Shown in pieces: positions 41,212-49,189 of a stretch of 57,209 bases of DNA (the stretch's first letter is position 1; every line of letters starts with the position of its first letter). The notes beneath the pieces were generated by a model. The model had not been told where the DNA came from. It did not search any database and saw only the letters and a program-made list of their open reading frames with translations. The stretch is from NCBI RefSeq assembly GCF_017873765.1, contig NZ_JAGGKP010000016.1, forward strand, positions 1-57,209. The letters run 5' to 3'. The stretch is from Paenibacillus sediminis (GTDB lineage Bacteria; Bacillota; Bacilli; Paenibacillales; Paenibacillaceae). Made by a program: the position numbers and the translations under genes.

Positions 41212-42159
41212 ATGAAGGTAGTTTCTCTTTTTTCGGGTTGTGGTGGTCTCGATCTTGGGTTTATTAGGTCAGGTCATGACATAATATGGGCAAATGATAA
41301 TGATGCTGATGCAGTACAAACATATATGACCAATATAGGTGAACATATTAAATTAGGTGATATAAGAGAGATTGATTCTGAAACAATACCTGACTCCGAT
41401 ATTATCATTGGTGGATTTCCTTGCCAGGGCTTCTCAATAGCAAATTTGAAGCGTAGTAAAGAAGATGAAAGAAATAAATTGTATCTGGAATTCTATAGAA
41501 TTATTCATGACAAGCAACCCAAATTTTTCGTTGCTGAGAATGTGAAGGGCCTATTAAGCTTAGAGAAGGGCAAGGTTGTTGAATTAATTGCGGACGATTT
41601 TAGAAAAGCAGGCTATCGGGTTTCATACTCTCTTTTCAACTGTGCTGATTATGGTGTACCACAAATTAGAAAACGTGTAATATTTTTTGGGATAAGAGAG
41701 GATATTGATATTAATATCATGTTTCCTCAGCCTACACATTCTGAGAAACCCGAAATAACGGGATTAAAACCGTGGGTAACAATGTCTCAGGCGTTATCGC
41801 ATATTCCAGAGCCTTCTGAAAAATGTGATATTCCTAATCATGTCTTTTCAGAATATAAAGTTTTTTCAAATAAGAATTTTACGGGACACAGACAAGTAGA
41901 CCCTGATAAACCATCCCCTACAATATTAGCTCGTGGTAACGGTGGCGGTGGTGTTGTAGTAATTCATCATCCTAATAATCATAGACGATTGTCAGTTAGA
42001 GAAACTGCGGTAATTCAAACCTTTCCTGATGATTTTGTGTTTTTAGGATCGAAGACATCATGCTATAGACAAATTGGTAATGCCGTTCCTCCACTATTTG
42101 CAGAAAAAATAGCTCGACAATTTAGTAACATTGAACTTTTTAATACGGTATTAACGTAA
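41212..42159 (+). CDS. DNA (cytosine-5) methyltransferase 1, LlaJI-type
   Basis: A 315-residue C5 methyltransferase: motif I 'SLFSGCGGLDLGF', motif IV 'GGFPCQGFSIAN' with the catalytic Cys, motif VI 'AENVKG', motif VIII 'ADYGVPQIRKRV' and motif X 'QIGNAVPP'. The short target-recognition region lies around 190-240. LlaJI of Lactococcus uses two such enzymes, one for each strand of an asymmetric site, and the second gene here follows 13 bases downstream. ATG 41212 follows GTGGGTGAGG. Confidence 0.94.
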   Translation: MKVVSLFSGCGGLDLGFIRSGHDIIWANDNDADAVQTYMTNIGEHIKLGDIREIDSETIPDSDIIIGGFPCQGFSIANLKRSKEDERNKLYLEFYRIIHDKQPKFFVAENVKGLLSLEKGKVVELIADDFRKAGYRVSYSLFNCADYGVPQIRKRVIFFGIREDIDINIMFPQPTHSEKPEITGLKPWVTMSQALSHIPEPSEKCDIPNHVFSEYKVFSNKNFTGHRQVDPDKPSPTILARGNGGGGVVVIHHPNNHRRLSVRETAVIQTFPDDFVFLGSKTSCYRQIGNAVPPLFAEKIARQFSNIELFNTVLT

Positions 42160-42172
42160 AGGATTGATCAAA

Positions 42173-43108
42173 ATGAATATAGTTTCTTTGTTTTCTGGTG
42201 CGGGAGGCATGGACCTGGGGTTTATTCAGGCAGGACATAATATAATTTGGGCAAATGATATAAATGCAAAAGCTGTTAAAACATACAGAAAAAATATAGG
42301 GAATCATATTACAAACGTAGATATAAAGGAGATCCATACAAGTCAAATTCCTGATTGTGATATGGTGATTGGAGGATTTCCATGCCAAGGATTTTCTGTA
42401 GCAAATATTAATCGTTCAGTAGTAGATGAAAGGAATAAACTCTATTTGGAATTTTTGAGGGTTATTCAAGAAAAGCAACCATTATATTTCGTGGCGGAAA
42501 ATGTAAAAGGTCTCTTGAGTCTTGCTAAAGGTAAAGTAATTGAGATGATCCATAACGATTTTCGATCTGCAGGTTACGATGTAGAGTATAAGGTGTTAAA
42601 TGCCGCCGATTATGGAGTTCCACAAATTAGAGAACGTGTCATCTTTATTGGTGTAAGGAAGGATCTAAACCATAGAATTGACTTTCCTCGTCCCATACAT
42701 TCTGATCCGAGTAAAAGTAGTGATCTAGCTAACTGGGTGAGTATAGGAGAAGCTCTAAGTGGAATACCCGAACCCGAAGAAGCACCTTATATCCCTAATC
42801 ATGAGTATTCAAAGTATAAATTACGCTTTAATGGTTATTTGGGACATCGTGTGATAAATCCAGATCGCCCAGCTCCAACGATAACAGCCCGTGGAGATGA
42901 TAAAGGTGGTGTTGTTATAATTCACCACCCAAATAATCATAGGAGATTATCTGTAAGAGAGGCGGCTATCGTCCAAAGTTTCCCAATGGATTTTGTCTTT
43001 GAAGGATCAAAAACTGATGGATATAGGCAAATAGGTAATGCAGTACCCCCAAAGCTCGCTTTTCATATTGCAAAACAGTTTCCAATTGAATTAAGTAATA
43101 TAAATTAA
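42173..43108 (+). CDS. DNA (cytosine-5) methyltransferase 2, LlaJI-type
   Basis: A 311-residue paralogue of the preceding enzyme: 'SLFSGAGGMDLGFIQAGHNI', 'GGFPCQGFSVANINR', 'AENVKGLLSLAKGK', 'YRQIGNAVPP'. The catalytic parts are very similar and the target region (about 185-245) differs, as expected if the two methylate opposite strands. ATG 42173 follows AAAGGATTGAT. It converges on the restriction genes and shares a terminator with them. Confidence 0.94.
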   Translation: MNIVSLFSGAGGMDLGFIQAGHNIIWANDINAKAVKTYRKNIGNHITNVDIKEIHTSQIPDCDMVIGGFPCQGFSVANINRSVVDERNKLYLEFLRVIQEKQPLYFVAENVKGLLSLAKGKVIEMIHNDFRSAGYDVEYKVLNAADYGVPQIRERVIFIGVRKDLNHRIDFPRPIHSDPSKSSDLANWVSIGEALSGIPEPEEAPYIPNHEYSKYKLRFNGYLGHRVINPDRPAPTITARGDDKGGVVIIHHPNNHRRLSVREAAIVQSFPMDFVFEGSKTDGYRQIGNAVPPKLAFHIAKQFPIELSNIN

Positions 43109-43114
43109 AATATT

Positions 43115-43158
43115 AAAAGCAATATAAGGAGAGGAGAGCCTCTCCTTATATTGCTTTT
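43115..43158. terminator. Bidirectional terminator between modification and restriction genes
   Basis: A perfect 20 bp hairpin arm, AAAAGCAATATAAGGAGAGG (43115-43134) with CCTCTCCTTATATTGCTTTT (43139-43158). The stop codon of the McrC-like gene lies within the right arm. T-runs are present on both strands. Confidence 0.93.
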
Positions 43159-44429
43159 AAGTAGTCGTATAGTTTATCAATTGCTTCCGTCAGTTGAGCT
43201 TCGGTCCCGACGATAGGGAGTCCGTAGCACACAATATATTTTACACTTTTGGAATTAAACGAAATGGGGAACTCCTTAATATCTGCAGTGTCCTTATGAG
43301 AAGGATAAATGATAACACCACGGTCTATATTTAACATTGAAGCATAAAAGAATAGTTGATAAACATCTGATATATCTGGACCGAAAGCAGTCACTTTCTT
43401 GAACTTAGTATCTAATACCATTTTTTTCTGCCCATCGTTATAAACTATATCAGGAAAGACACGTCTTTGATCCCACGATGAATTTGCGATAAATGAACTT
43501 GAACCATCGACCAAGTTTATCTCAAAACCGTGAGAAAAGTTAGGATTTCTTGTGTAAAGTTCACTACTAACATAGTTTTCAAATAAATCAAATAAATTTA
43601 TAAGAAGGCTAAATAATTGTGAGGTCTCACCTCTAAAAGAAAATGAATCTTTATTCGCTATAAGTTTAGCGAGTTGCAAAGCCCACTGTAAATGATTTCC
43701 CCTTCTGTCAAGTTGCAGAGTATTAAGGTTCTTGATACTTACTAATTGTTTCGGAAGAAGCATTTTGGCTTGTTCTATTAACATAGCAGTGTTGTTATTT
43801 GTGGTGTGTAGCTCAACAATTTTGCATGCGATATAAAATAGAGTGTTAATCTCATTTACATTTGAGAAATTGTTTAGTTCTGTTGCAAAAAGGGGTTTAC
43901 CTTTGAGTTCCATCAATAATTGTCGTGAGAAGTTTAGAGAGCCCTTTAATTTTTTTGAATCAACAGCTTCCTTAATGTAAGTTCGATAGATCCCCTTAGA
44001 AAGTGAAGCTAATAACTCATTAGCAAATATACTATACAATGGTTCAAAAAAACCCTCTGAAGAAACAGTCTGTTCGCTGATGGATTCAGGAAGATGCGTA
44101 GTTTTGGGTGCAAAGGGATTAGATTTGTATAGCATATAGTGTATGTGCTTGCTTTCAAACCCTGGTAGCCATTTTGGTGGCAAAAAAGAAATAGTGCAAT
44201 CATTTAAGCTTAATAAGCCTACATATGGTCCTGGTTCAATTGTACATGTTCTTGAGTCATTTCGAGTTATTTCATTAAATAATGGCTCATATACTTCCTT
44301 CCCATTAGGTGTAACTCTAAGCCAACGTTCCCGATCTTTATTTATTTGTTGCAAAAATGTCTCGTCTCTATAACTGAGTGATATTCTTTTGGATTTCATC
44401 CCGAAATAAATCTCATTTTTGATTAGCAT
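43146..44429 (-). CDS. McrC-like restriction subunit (R2.LlaJI-type)
   Basis: A 427-residue McrC-family nuclease subunit. The C-terminal PD-(D/E)XK core shows 'FPDIVYNDGQKKMVLDTKFK', with Asp and the D-x-K pair, followed by 'DVYQLFFYASM'. The N-terminal half ('GLLSLNDCTISFLPPKW') is the McrB-contacting region. In McrBC and LlaJI this subunit cuts DNA after GTP-driven translocation by the McrB-like partner, whose gene ends five bases upstream. ATG 44429 has no strong ribosome site, so translation is probably coupled; ATG 44399 is possible. Confidence 0.9.
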   Translation of the reverse strand: MLIKNEIYFGMKSKRISLSYRDETFLQQINKDRERWLRVTPNGKEVYEPLFNEITRNDSRTCTIEPGPYVGLLSLNDCTISFLPPKWLPGFESKHIHYMLYKSNPFAPKTTHLPESISEQTVSSEGFFEPLYSIFANELLASLSKGIYRTYIKEAVDSKKLKGSLNFSRQLLMELKGKPLFATELNNFSNVNEINTLFYIACKIVELHTTNNNTAMLIEQAKMLLPKQLVSIKNLNTLQLDRRGNHLQWALQLAKLIANKDSFSFRGETSQLFSLLINLFDLFENYVSSELYTRNPNFSHGFEINLVDGSSSFIANSSWDQRRVFPDIVYNDGQKKMVLDTKFKKVTAFGPDISDVYQLFFYASMLNIDRGVIIYPSHKDTADIKEFPISFNSKSVKYIVCYGLPIVGTEAQLTEAIDKLYDYLKAI

Positions 44430-44433
44430 AGCG

Positions 44434-46398
44434 TTATACCAACTGATTTAATTGTTTCATCATTTCCAGCATCACATCTTCGTTTGAAAAATGTTCAACT
44501 ACACCATTATGTATGTTGAAGCCATGGTCATTAAGTATAGATCTGAAAGATGGGGAAAGTTGAATAAACTCATTCAATAATGGAATGACTTTATAGTTCC
44601 ATGTTCTCATTAAAAAAGGTAAATTATATTGCACTCCAGATATTGGCATAAAGAACGCATGACCTATGCCGAAATCTTTTCCTAATCCATTATTGTCAAA
44701 AATAAAATTGTTGAGTTTATCAAGAACATCACCCAAGTTTATTGGAGTACCATCGTTTGATGTAATAGTAACATGTTCTGTCGTTAGTCTGTCATTCAAT
44801 GCATTTGAATTAGGCGGTAAATGTATTATGTTAAACCGTCTTCTTAATGCTAAATCTAAGTCAATAGCTGATTTGTCAGATGAGTTCATAGTCCCAATAA
44901 TTAGTACATTATCTGGGACATAGAATAAATCATTTGTATATTGTAATTGAACTGCATATTCAGGTTTTCTATAAGAGGGTTCTAATAGAAAAATTAACTC
45001 GCCAAAGATATTTGATATATTTCCTCTATTGATTTCATCAATAATAACAGCAAAATATTGCCCAGGATTGGTTTTAGCTCGTTCGCATATGGTTTTAAAA
45101 ATACCTTGTTTATAAGTGTAATTGAGTTGTTGACTATGAATGTTTGGTCGAATTCCTTCAATGAAATCTTCGTATGAAGTTGCTTGGTGAAAGAGTACGA
45201 TTTCTCTATGAGCCAACTCATTATTTTGTTGTAACTTTTCTGTGATTTGCAGTGCAGTTCTCGTTTTACCAGTACCAGGGGGTCCTGATAAAATGATCTG
45301 TTTGTTTTGCTTTAATATATCAATGAAATTATCAATTTCTGGTTCAAAGTTTTGTGCAATAGTTGGATATGATGTGATTTGAACCTGATCGTTAAAATAA
45401 TTCACAAAATCTAATTTATTTTGACTTTCGCTATTTGTTGAAATGAAACTGTAATAACCAGAGGTGTATGCTTGTTCGCACAACTCTCTTATGCTATTTA
45501 TTTGATTATTGTCTACTCCAAGTTGAGACCATTTTAATTCTACAAAGCAATTAAGAAAATAGCATGTAGTCTCTTCTTGTACAGAAATCAATTTATTGTT
45601 TCTGTTTATATCAAAATTTTGTACCATCAGTTGAGTAGAAATCAGGAGATTACCTGCGGATAAAACCTGCAAAAACTCTTTTATGCTCCTATATTCATTG
45701 TCGACACTAAAGGCATGGTAATACAGGAAATTAATATTAAAAGAAGGATCATTATTTCTCCACATGATAATTTCATTGGCAATTTCAGAAATTGTCATAG
45801 AACCCGAAAGGGGGTAGACCAAAACCGCAGTTTCACTTTCTGTTAAATAGGCATACTTAAAACCAGCTTGAGTATATAACTCACACAAGACTTCCAAAAT
45901 AATTGCAAATGGTTTTATTTGTTTGTTGTTGTCATACCATTCTTGCAAGTTTGTATATTGGGTAATAATATTAGGAAGTTGAAATTTCTTCACTATGTAT
46001 TTAACATATTCTTCAAAGTTCATTTTTCCAGTAGAAAGTGATTTTCCAAGTGGAGTAAGACTAATTATGTTATTGATCAATGCAGGTGGCTTAATAACAC
46101 AAGTGTTAGTCCAATAAGTTTGGTAGCCTCTTAGAAAACTTCTTTGGGGGTTTCCTGATACAAAGGTTAGGGGAGCACCAACATCATTAGTTAAACCAAG
46201 TGCCTCCAAATCTGCATGGAACTGTTGACCGTCTGCAACTGTAAGACCGTATTCCAAACCATCATAAAGATTCATAGTTCTCAGAACACGTAACCATATT
46301 CTCGGAGATTTAAGTACCTCCTTAGCTTGTAAGGTAGCGAAAATCCATTTGTATTGATCGAATGGCAATTGTACGTCACTTGTAATTATAGATGGCAT
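44434..46398 (-). CDS. McrB-like AAA+ GTPase restriction subunit (R1.LlaJI-type)
   Basis: A 654-residue protein. The N-terminal half (about 1-330) should hold the site-recognition domain and shows no McrB-type domain I recognise. The C-terminal AAA+ domain has Walker A 'LSGPPGTGKTRTAL', Walker B 'FAVIIDEINRGN' and the McrB signature 'GTMNSSDKSAIDLDLALRRR'. It would recognise the target, hydrolyse GTP and drive the McrC-like nuclease. With two C5 methyltransferases and McrC beside it, the set matches the LlaJI layout. ATG 46398 has AAAGGAG nine bases upstream. Confidence 0.92.
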   Translation of the reverse strand: MPSIITSDVQLPFDQYKWIFATLQAKEVLKSPRIWLRVLRTMNLYDGLEYGLTVADGQQFHADLEALGLTNDVGAPLTFVSGNPQRSFLRGYQTYWTNTCVIKPPALINNIISLTPLGKSLSTGKMNFEEYVKYIVKKFQLPNIITQYTNLQEWYDNNKQIKPFAIILEVLCELYTQAGFKYAYLTESETAVLVYPLSGSMTISEIANEIIMWRNNDPSFNINFLYYHAFSVDNEYRSIKEFLQVLSAGNLLISTQLMVQNFDINRNNKLISVQEETTCYFLNCFVELKWSQLGVDNNQINSIRELCEQAYTSGYYSFISTNSESQNKLDFVNYFNDQVQITSYPTIAQNFEPEIDNFIDILKQNKQIILSGPPGTGKTRTALQITEKLQQNNELAHREIVLFHQATSYEDFIEGIRPNIHSQQLNYTYKQGIFKTICERAKTNPGQYFAVIIDEINRGNISNIFGELIFLLEPSYRKPEYAVQLQYTNDLFYVPDNVLIIGTMNSSDKSAIDLDLALRRRFNIIHLPPNSNALNDRLTTEHVTITSNDGTPINLGDVLDKLNNFIFDNNGLGKDFGIGHAFFMPISGVQYNLPFLMRTWNYKVIPLLNEFIQLSPSFRSILNDHGFNIHNGVVEHFSNEDVMLEMMKQLNQLV

Positions 46399-46797
46399 TT
46401 GAAGCTACTCCTTTTCGTTTTGTCGTATAACCTCTATTTGGAGTTAATTCCAAATATAATTCTATATTCTATGGTGTTGTTAAGCAAACTAAATTAAGTT
46501 ACTTTAAATATATTAATGAAGGTATGTCACAATACGAAATCTCAACTTATGTAGGAGTAACTACGAGAAGTATCTCTCATGCCATTTTGGTGAGAAAAGG
46601 ACTTTTTTATCACTTGTCGAATAGAAGAAGCATTATTGGCGAAAACGTGTCTTTTCGGAAATTTTCTGATAGATCATCAGCGTGTTTTAGGAGTGACATG
46701 TTATAGTATGGGAAATTAGGTTGGATTGGAACGAGTTTTGTATCGAAAAAGCCCAAGTTAATGCATAGCCTATGGTGCACACGAGGGGAGCGTTGCT
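46399..46797 (+). other. Mostly non-coding, with a Crp-like HTH remnant
   Basis: Around 46506-46706 one frame reads 'INEGMSQYEISTYVGVTTRS' followed by ISHAI, which resembles the helix-turn-helix of Crp/Fnr regulators, but no ribosome site or ligand domain is present. The remainder shows no gene. Divergent promoters for the McrB-like gene should lie at the left end. Confidence 0.4.
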
Positions 46798-46956
46798 ATG
46801 TTTGATGCATATTATGAACTTCGAAAATTACACCCTGTGTTATATACTCGTCTGTATCGAAATGATAAGAGTTGGCTTGATAAGATATCACCAGGAAGAA
46901 TATTCTTAGAGGAAGAGAAAAGGTGCTTTAAAGGGGGAGAGTGGTTGATAGAATAA
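46798..46956 (+). pseudogene. TnsD/TniQ C-terminal fragment
   Basis: ATG 46798 with GAGGGGAGCG upstream encodes 52 residues including 'YYELRKLHPVLYTRLYRNDK' and SWLDKISPGR. This matches the repeated 'LRKL-x-x-x-YAWLYxxDRxWL' motif of TnsD C-terminal regions, including 'LRKLNSSQYAWLYLYDRTFL' in the complete TnsD at 38520. It is a leftover of another tnsD gene, though the frame and ribosome site are intact and a short product may still be made. Confidence 0.6.
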
Positions 46957-47000
46957 TCACTCTCCTTAATAGATAGTTGATAATTTAATTTGAAAGGAAG

Positions 47001-48227
47001 CTATATCTTTTTTCTTGTAGGGACAATAATATCCTCGCCACGCCACCCATACTGAAGCCGAGAGATGATAGTGGCTGGCGTAATGCCCGCAAGTTCAGCC
47101 CATTCTTTTACGGTTCGAATCATTCCGTTAATTGTGATTTCTTGATTTAAGAATTTGATAGCCTCTTTTTCAACAGGGGCTAACAAATCATCTTCTCTTA
47201 ATCCACTAAAATACCTACCTGTAAATATATGGGAGGGTATACCTGTACTATCTTGCCAAGATCTAAAGGTTTTACTTTCACCTTTAATTGTGACTTTCAT
47301 ATCGATTAAACTGCTTTTTGAATAATAAGTATTATCGAAGTAATGCCAGTAATAACGTTCGACCAGACTGTTGATGTCGCCATCCCAAATGCAAGTTTCT
47401 GGAGTGAAGGAATCATCCTCGTTGTTACGAGAGATCAGTAATTCTTCTTCGTACCCATTTTGCATCGCCCAGGACGAAAAGGATTCAAAAGTATTCCAAG
47501 ATTCATCAAGTTCTATCTTGTGAGTAGGCTTTATACGGTCAATTTCATTTTTAGCATATTGTTCCACTTTCATTTTGCACCAATTTCTTAGCAGATCGAT
47601 TTGAATTGAATTCCCCTGAACTGCTTTGAGACGACGATGATTGATAGCGCTAAACACTTGTAATATAACATCTTCCAAACGTGCCAGAAAGAAGTATTCC
47701 TGTGGTGAAATATCTTTGGTTTCTTTAATGCGATAGGTATAGGAAAATCGAAGATGAACACGAGTCTCTTTAGTAGAAACTTTGCTTTTCGATATAAACC
47801 CAAACTCACACCAGTCAAGAAATCGACTTGGTTCGGCCAGAGGAAGAATTCCGAATACATATAGCTCCGAATTCTCGTGATGTAGTGGAACGACGAGCTG
47901 ATACAAATCTGTTTCATTTTCAATAACAAAGTTCAAAAATAGTTTTGTTCGATTCGAAAATCGGAAGCCTCTCTGAGCGGATTCAAGGCTGATTTGAACA
48001 TCATTGAATTTGAAATTGATGTACTCATCTACACTCTCATCAATTTTACTAATAAAGTCGTCAAATGGTTCAGAACCAAAAATATCCTTGTATATTGCCT
48101 GGATGTTTGTTTTACGTTCAACCAGCGTGAATACATTCTGGGATGCATGAAAACATCCCGAACGTGGCAGTTCGAATCCTTGGTTCATACAAAGAGTTGC
48201 TAGTTGAGCTATATTCGCAATATTCAT
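47001..48227 (-). CDS. Protein with repeated C-terminal HTH-like modules
   Basis: A 408-residue protein of unknown function. The N-terminal 270 residues form a mixed domain ('GFELPRSGCFHASQNVFTLV', 'YVFGILPLAEPSRFLDWCEF'). The C-terminus has two similar ~50-residue modules, 'TIKGESKTFRSWQDSTGIPS' and 'TINGMIRTVKEWAELAGITP'-ATIISRL, each an HTH-like unit of the type appended to HNH and phage proteins, ending in LLAP or IIVP. A weaker first copy ('ESFSSWAMQNGYEE') may precede. ATG 48227 is preferred because GGGGTGATT precedes it. The XRE regulator gene lies upstream, so the two probably form an operon. Confidence 0.62.
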   Translation of the reverse strand: MNIANIAQLATLCMNQGFELPRSGCFHASQNVFTLVERKTNIQAIYKDIFGSEPFDDFISKIDESVDEYINFKFNDVQISLESAQRGFRFSNRTKLFLNFVIENETDLYQLVVPLHHENSELYVFGILPLAEPSRFLDWCEFGFISKSKVSTKETRVHLRFSYTYRIKETKDISPQEYFFLARLEDVILQVFSAINHRRLKAVQGNSIQIDLLRNWCKMKVEQYAKNEIDRIKPTHKIELDESWNTFESFSSWAMQNGYEEELLISRNNEDDSFTPETCIWDGDINSLVERYYWHYFDNTYYSKSSLIDMKVTIKGESKTFRSWQDSTGIPSHIFTGRYFSGLREDDLLAPVEKEAIKFLNQEITINGMIRTVKEWAELAGITPATIISRLQYGWRGEDIIVPTRKKI

Positions 48228-48268
48228 GAATGCAATCACCCCGTATTTCATTTTCTTTCTGTTGAAAA

Positions 48269-48964
48269 CTACTCCGTCGTATGTTTACAGAGTTTTTTGA
48301 AACGATCAATTGATTCCATAATGTCGATCGAATCTTTGTACTTGTGTTCATTCCAAGGGCTATCATTTATTTTGTGGAAAATTTCCACTAAGCTCTCTCT
48401 TATTTCTTTCGTAGCAGGAATCCCGTCAACCAAATATCCTTCAGAGAGAAGGAGCTTCTCAACAGGTTGGAGGCCATTTTTACTTGGACCTTCTGCGATA
48501 TACAACAAATCAGCTACATTCTGTTCTAACGCTTTTGCTAGTTTTTCAATAATACGATAGCTTGGGACATTTCTTTCCCCATTTTCAATCCTAGTGATAT
48601 AAGAATAACTAATTCCTGTTGCTAGTTCTAACTCTTTAAGTGAATACCCCTTGTTCTCTCTCAAATGCTTAATCAAAGAACCAAAGTTGTCAGGGACAGC
48701 ACGTTCAAGGCGCTTTTTCAAAAGTTTAATCATACGTCTGAACTTTTTTTTATACGGTTCCTCTGGCAATTCGGCAGTTATGAGGGCATTTTCAATTTCC
48801 TCGATGTTTTCCTCTGTTTCCGTGCCTCTTATTTGCTCAATAAGGGAAGCAATCTTCAAAGCTTCTGATTTGATCTTCTTGTCTGCTTGCATTTCCACTG
48901 TGTTTTTTAAAAAGTCGAAATAGTACCATCGTGACTCTTCTATGACTTTCTTGCGTTTTTCCAT
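48269..48964 (-). CDS. XRE-family transcriptional regulator, copy 2
   Basis: A 231-residue protein. A helical charged N-terminal domain (about 1-95), a Cro/C1 HTH (about 97-150: 'LIKHLRENKGYSLKELELAT', 'GISYSYITRIENGERN') and a C-terminal segment 'YLVDGIPATKEIRESLVEIF' shared with the regulator at 26499. It is divergent from the surface protease gene, and the 225 bases between them should hold both promoters. ATG 48964 is preceded by GGGAAGGTATTAT on the minus strand. Confidence 0.82.
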   Translation of the reverse strand: MEKRKKVIEESRWYYFDFLKNTVEMQADKKIKSEALKIASLIEQIRGTETEENIEEIENALITAELPEEPYKKKFRRMIKLLKKRLERAVPDNFGSLIKHLRENKGYSLKELELATGISYSYITRIENGERNVPSYRIIEKLAKALEQNVADLLYIAEGPSKNGLQPVEKLLLSEGYLVDGIPATKEIRESLVEIFHKINDSPWNEHKYKDSIDIMESIDRFKKLCKHTTE

Positions 48965-49189
48965 ATAATACCTTCCCGTGAAACATTATGAACCTTAGTT
49001 TACAACGAGTAGGGAATGATTACCAGTAAAATTTTTGAATATAAGCACAAAAAGTAACTTTATTGACTAAATACATGAAGTTGAAAGGATCTACTTTTGT
49101 CGAAATATTGCAGTTAAAATGTATTATGAGTCTTTGGTATATCTGGAACAAAGTCTTGAGACTTATCATCATGGGGGGGGAGATTTCAA

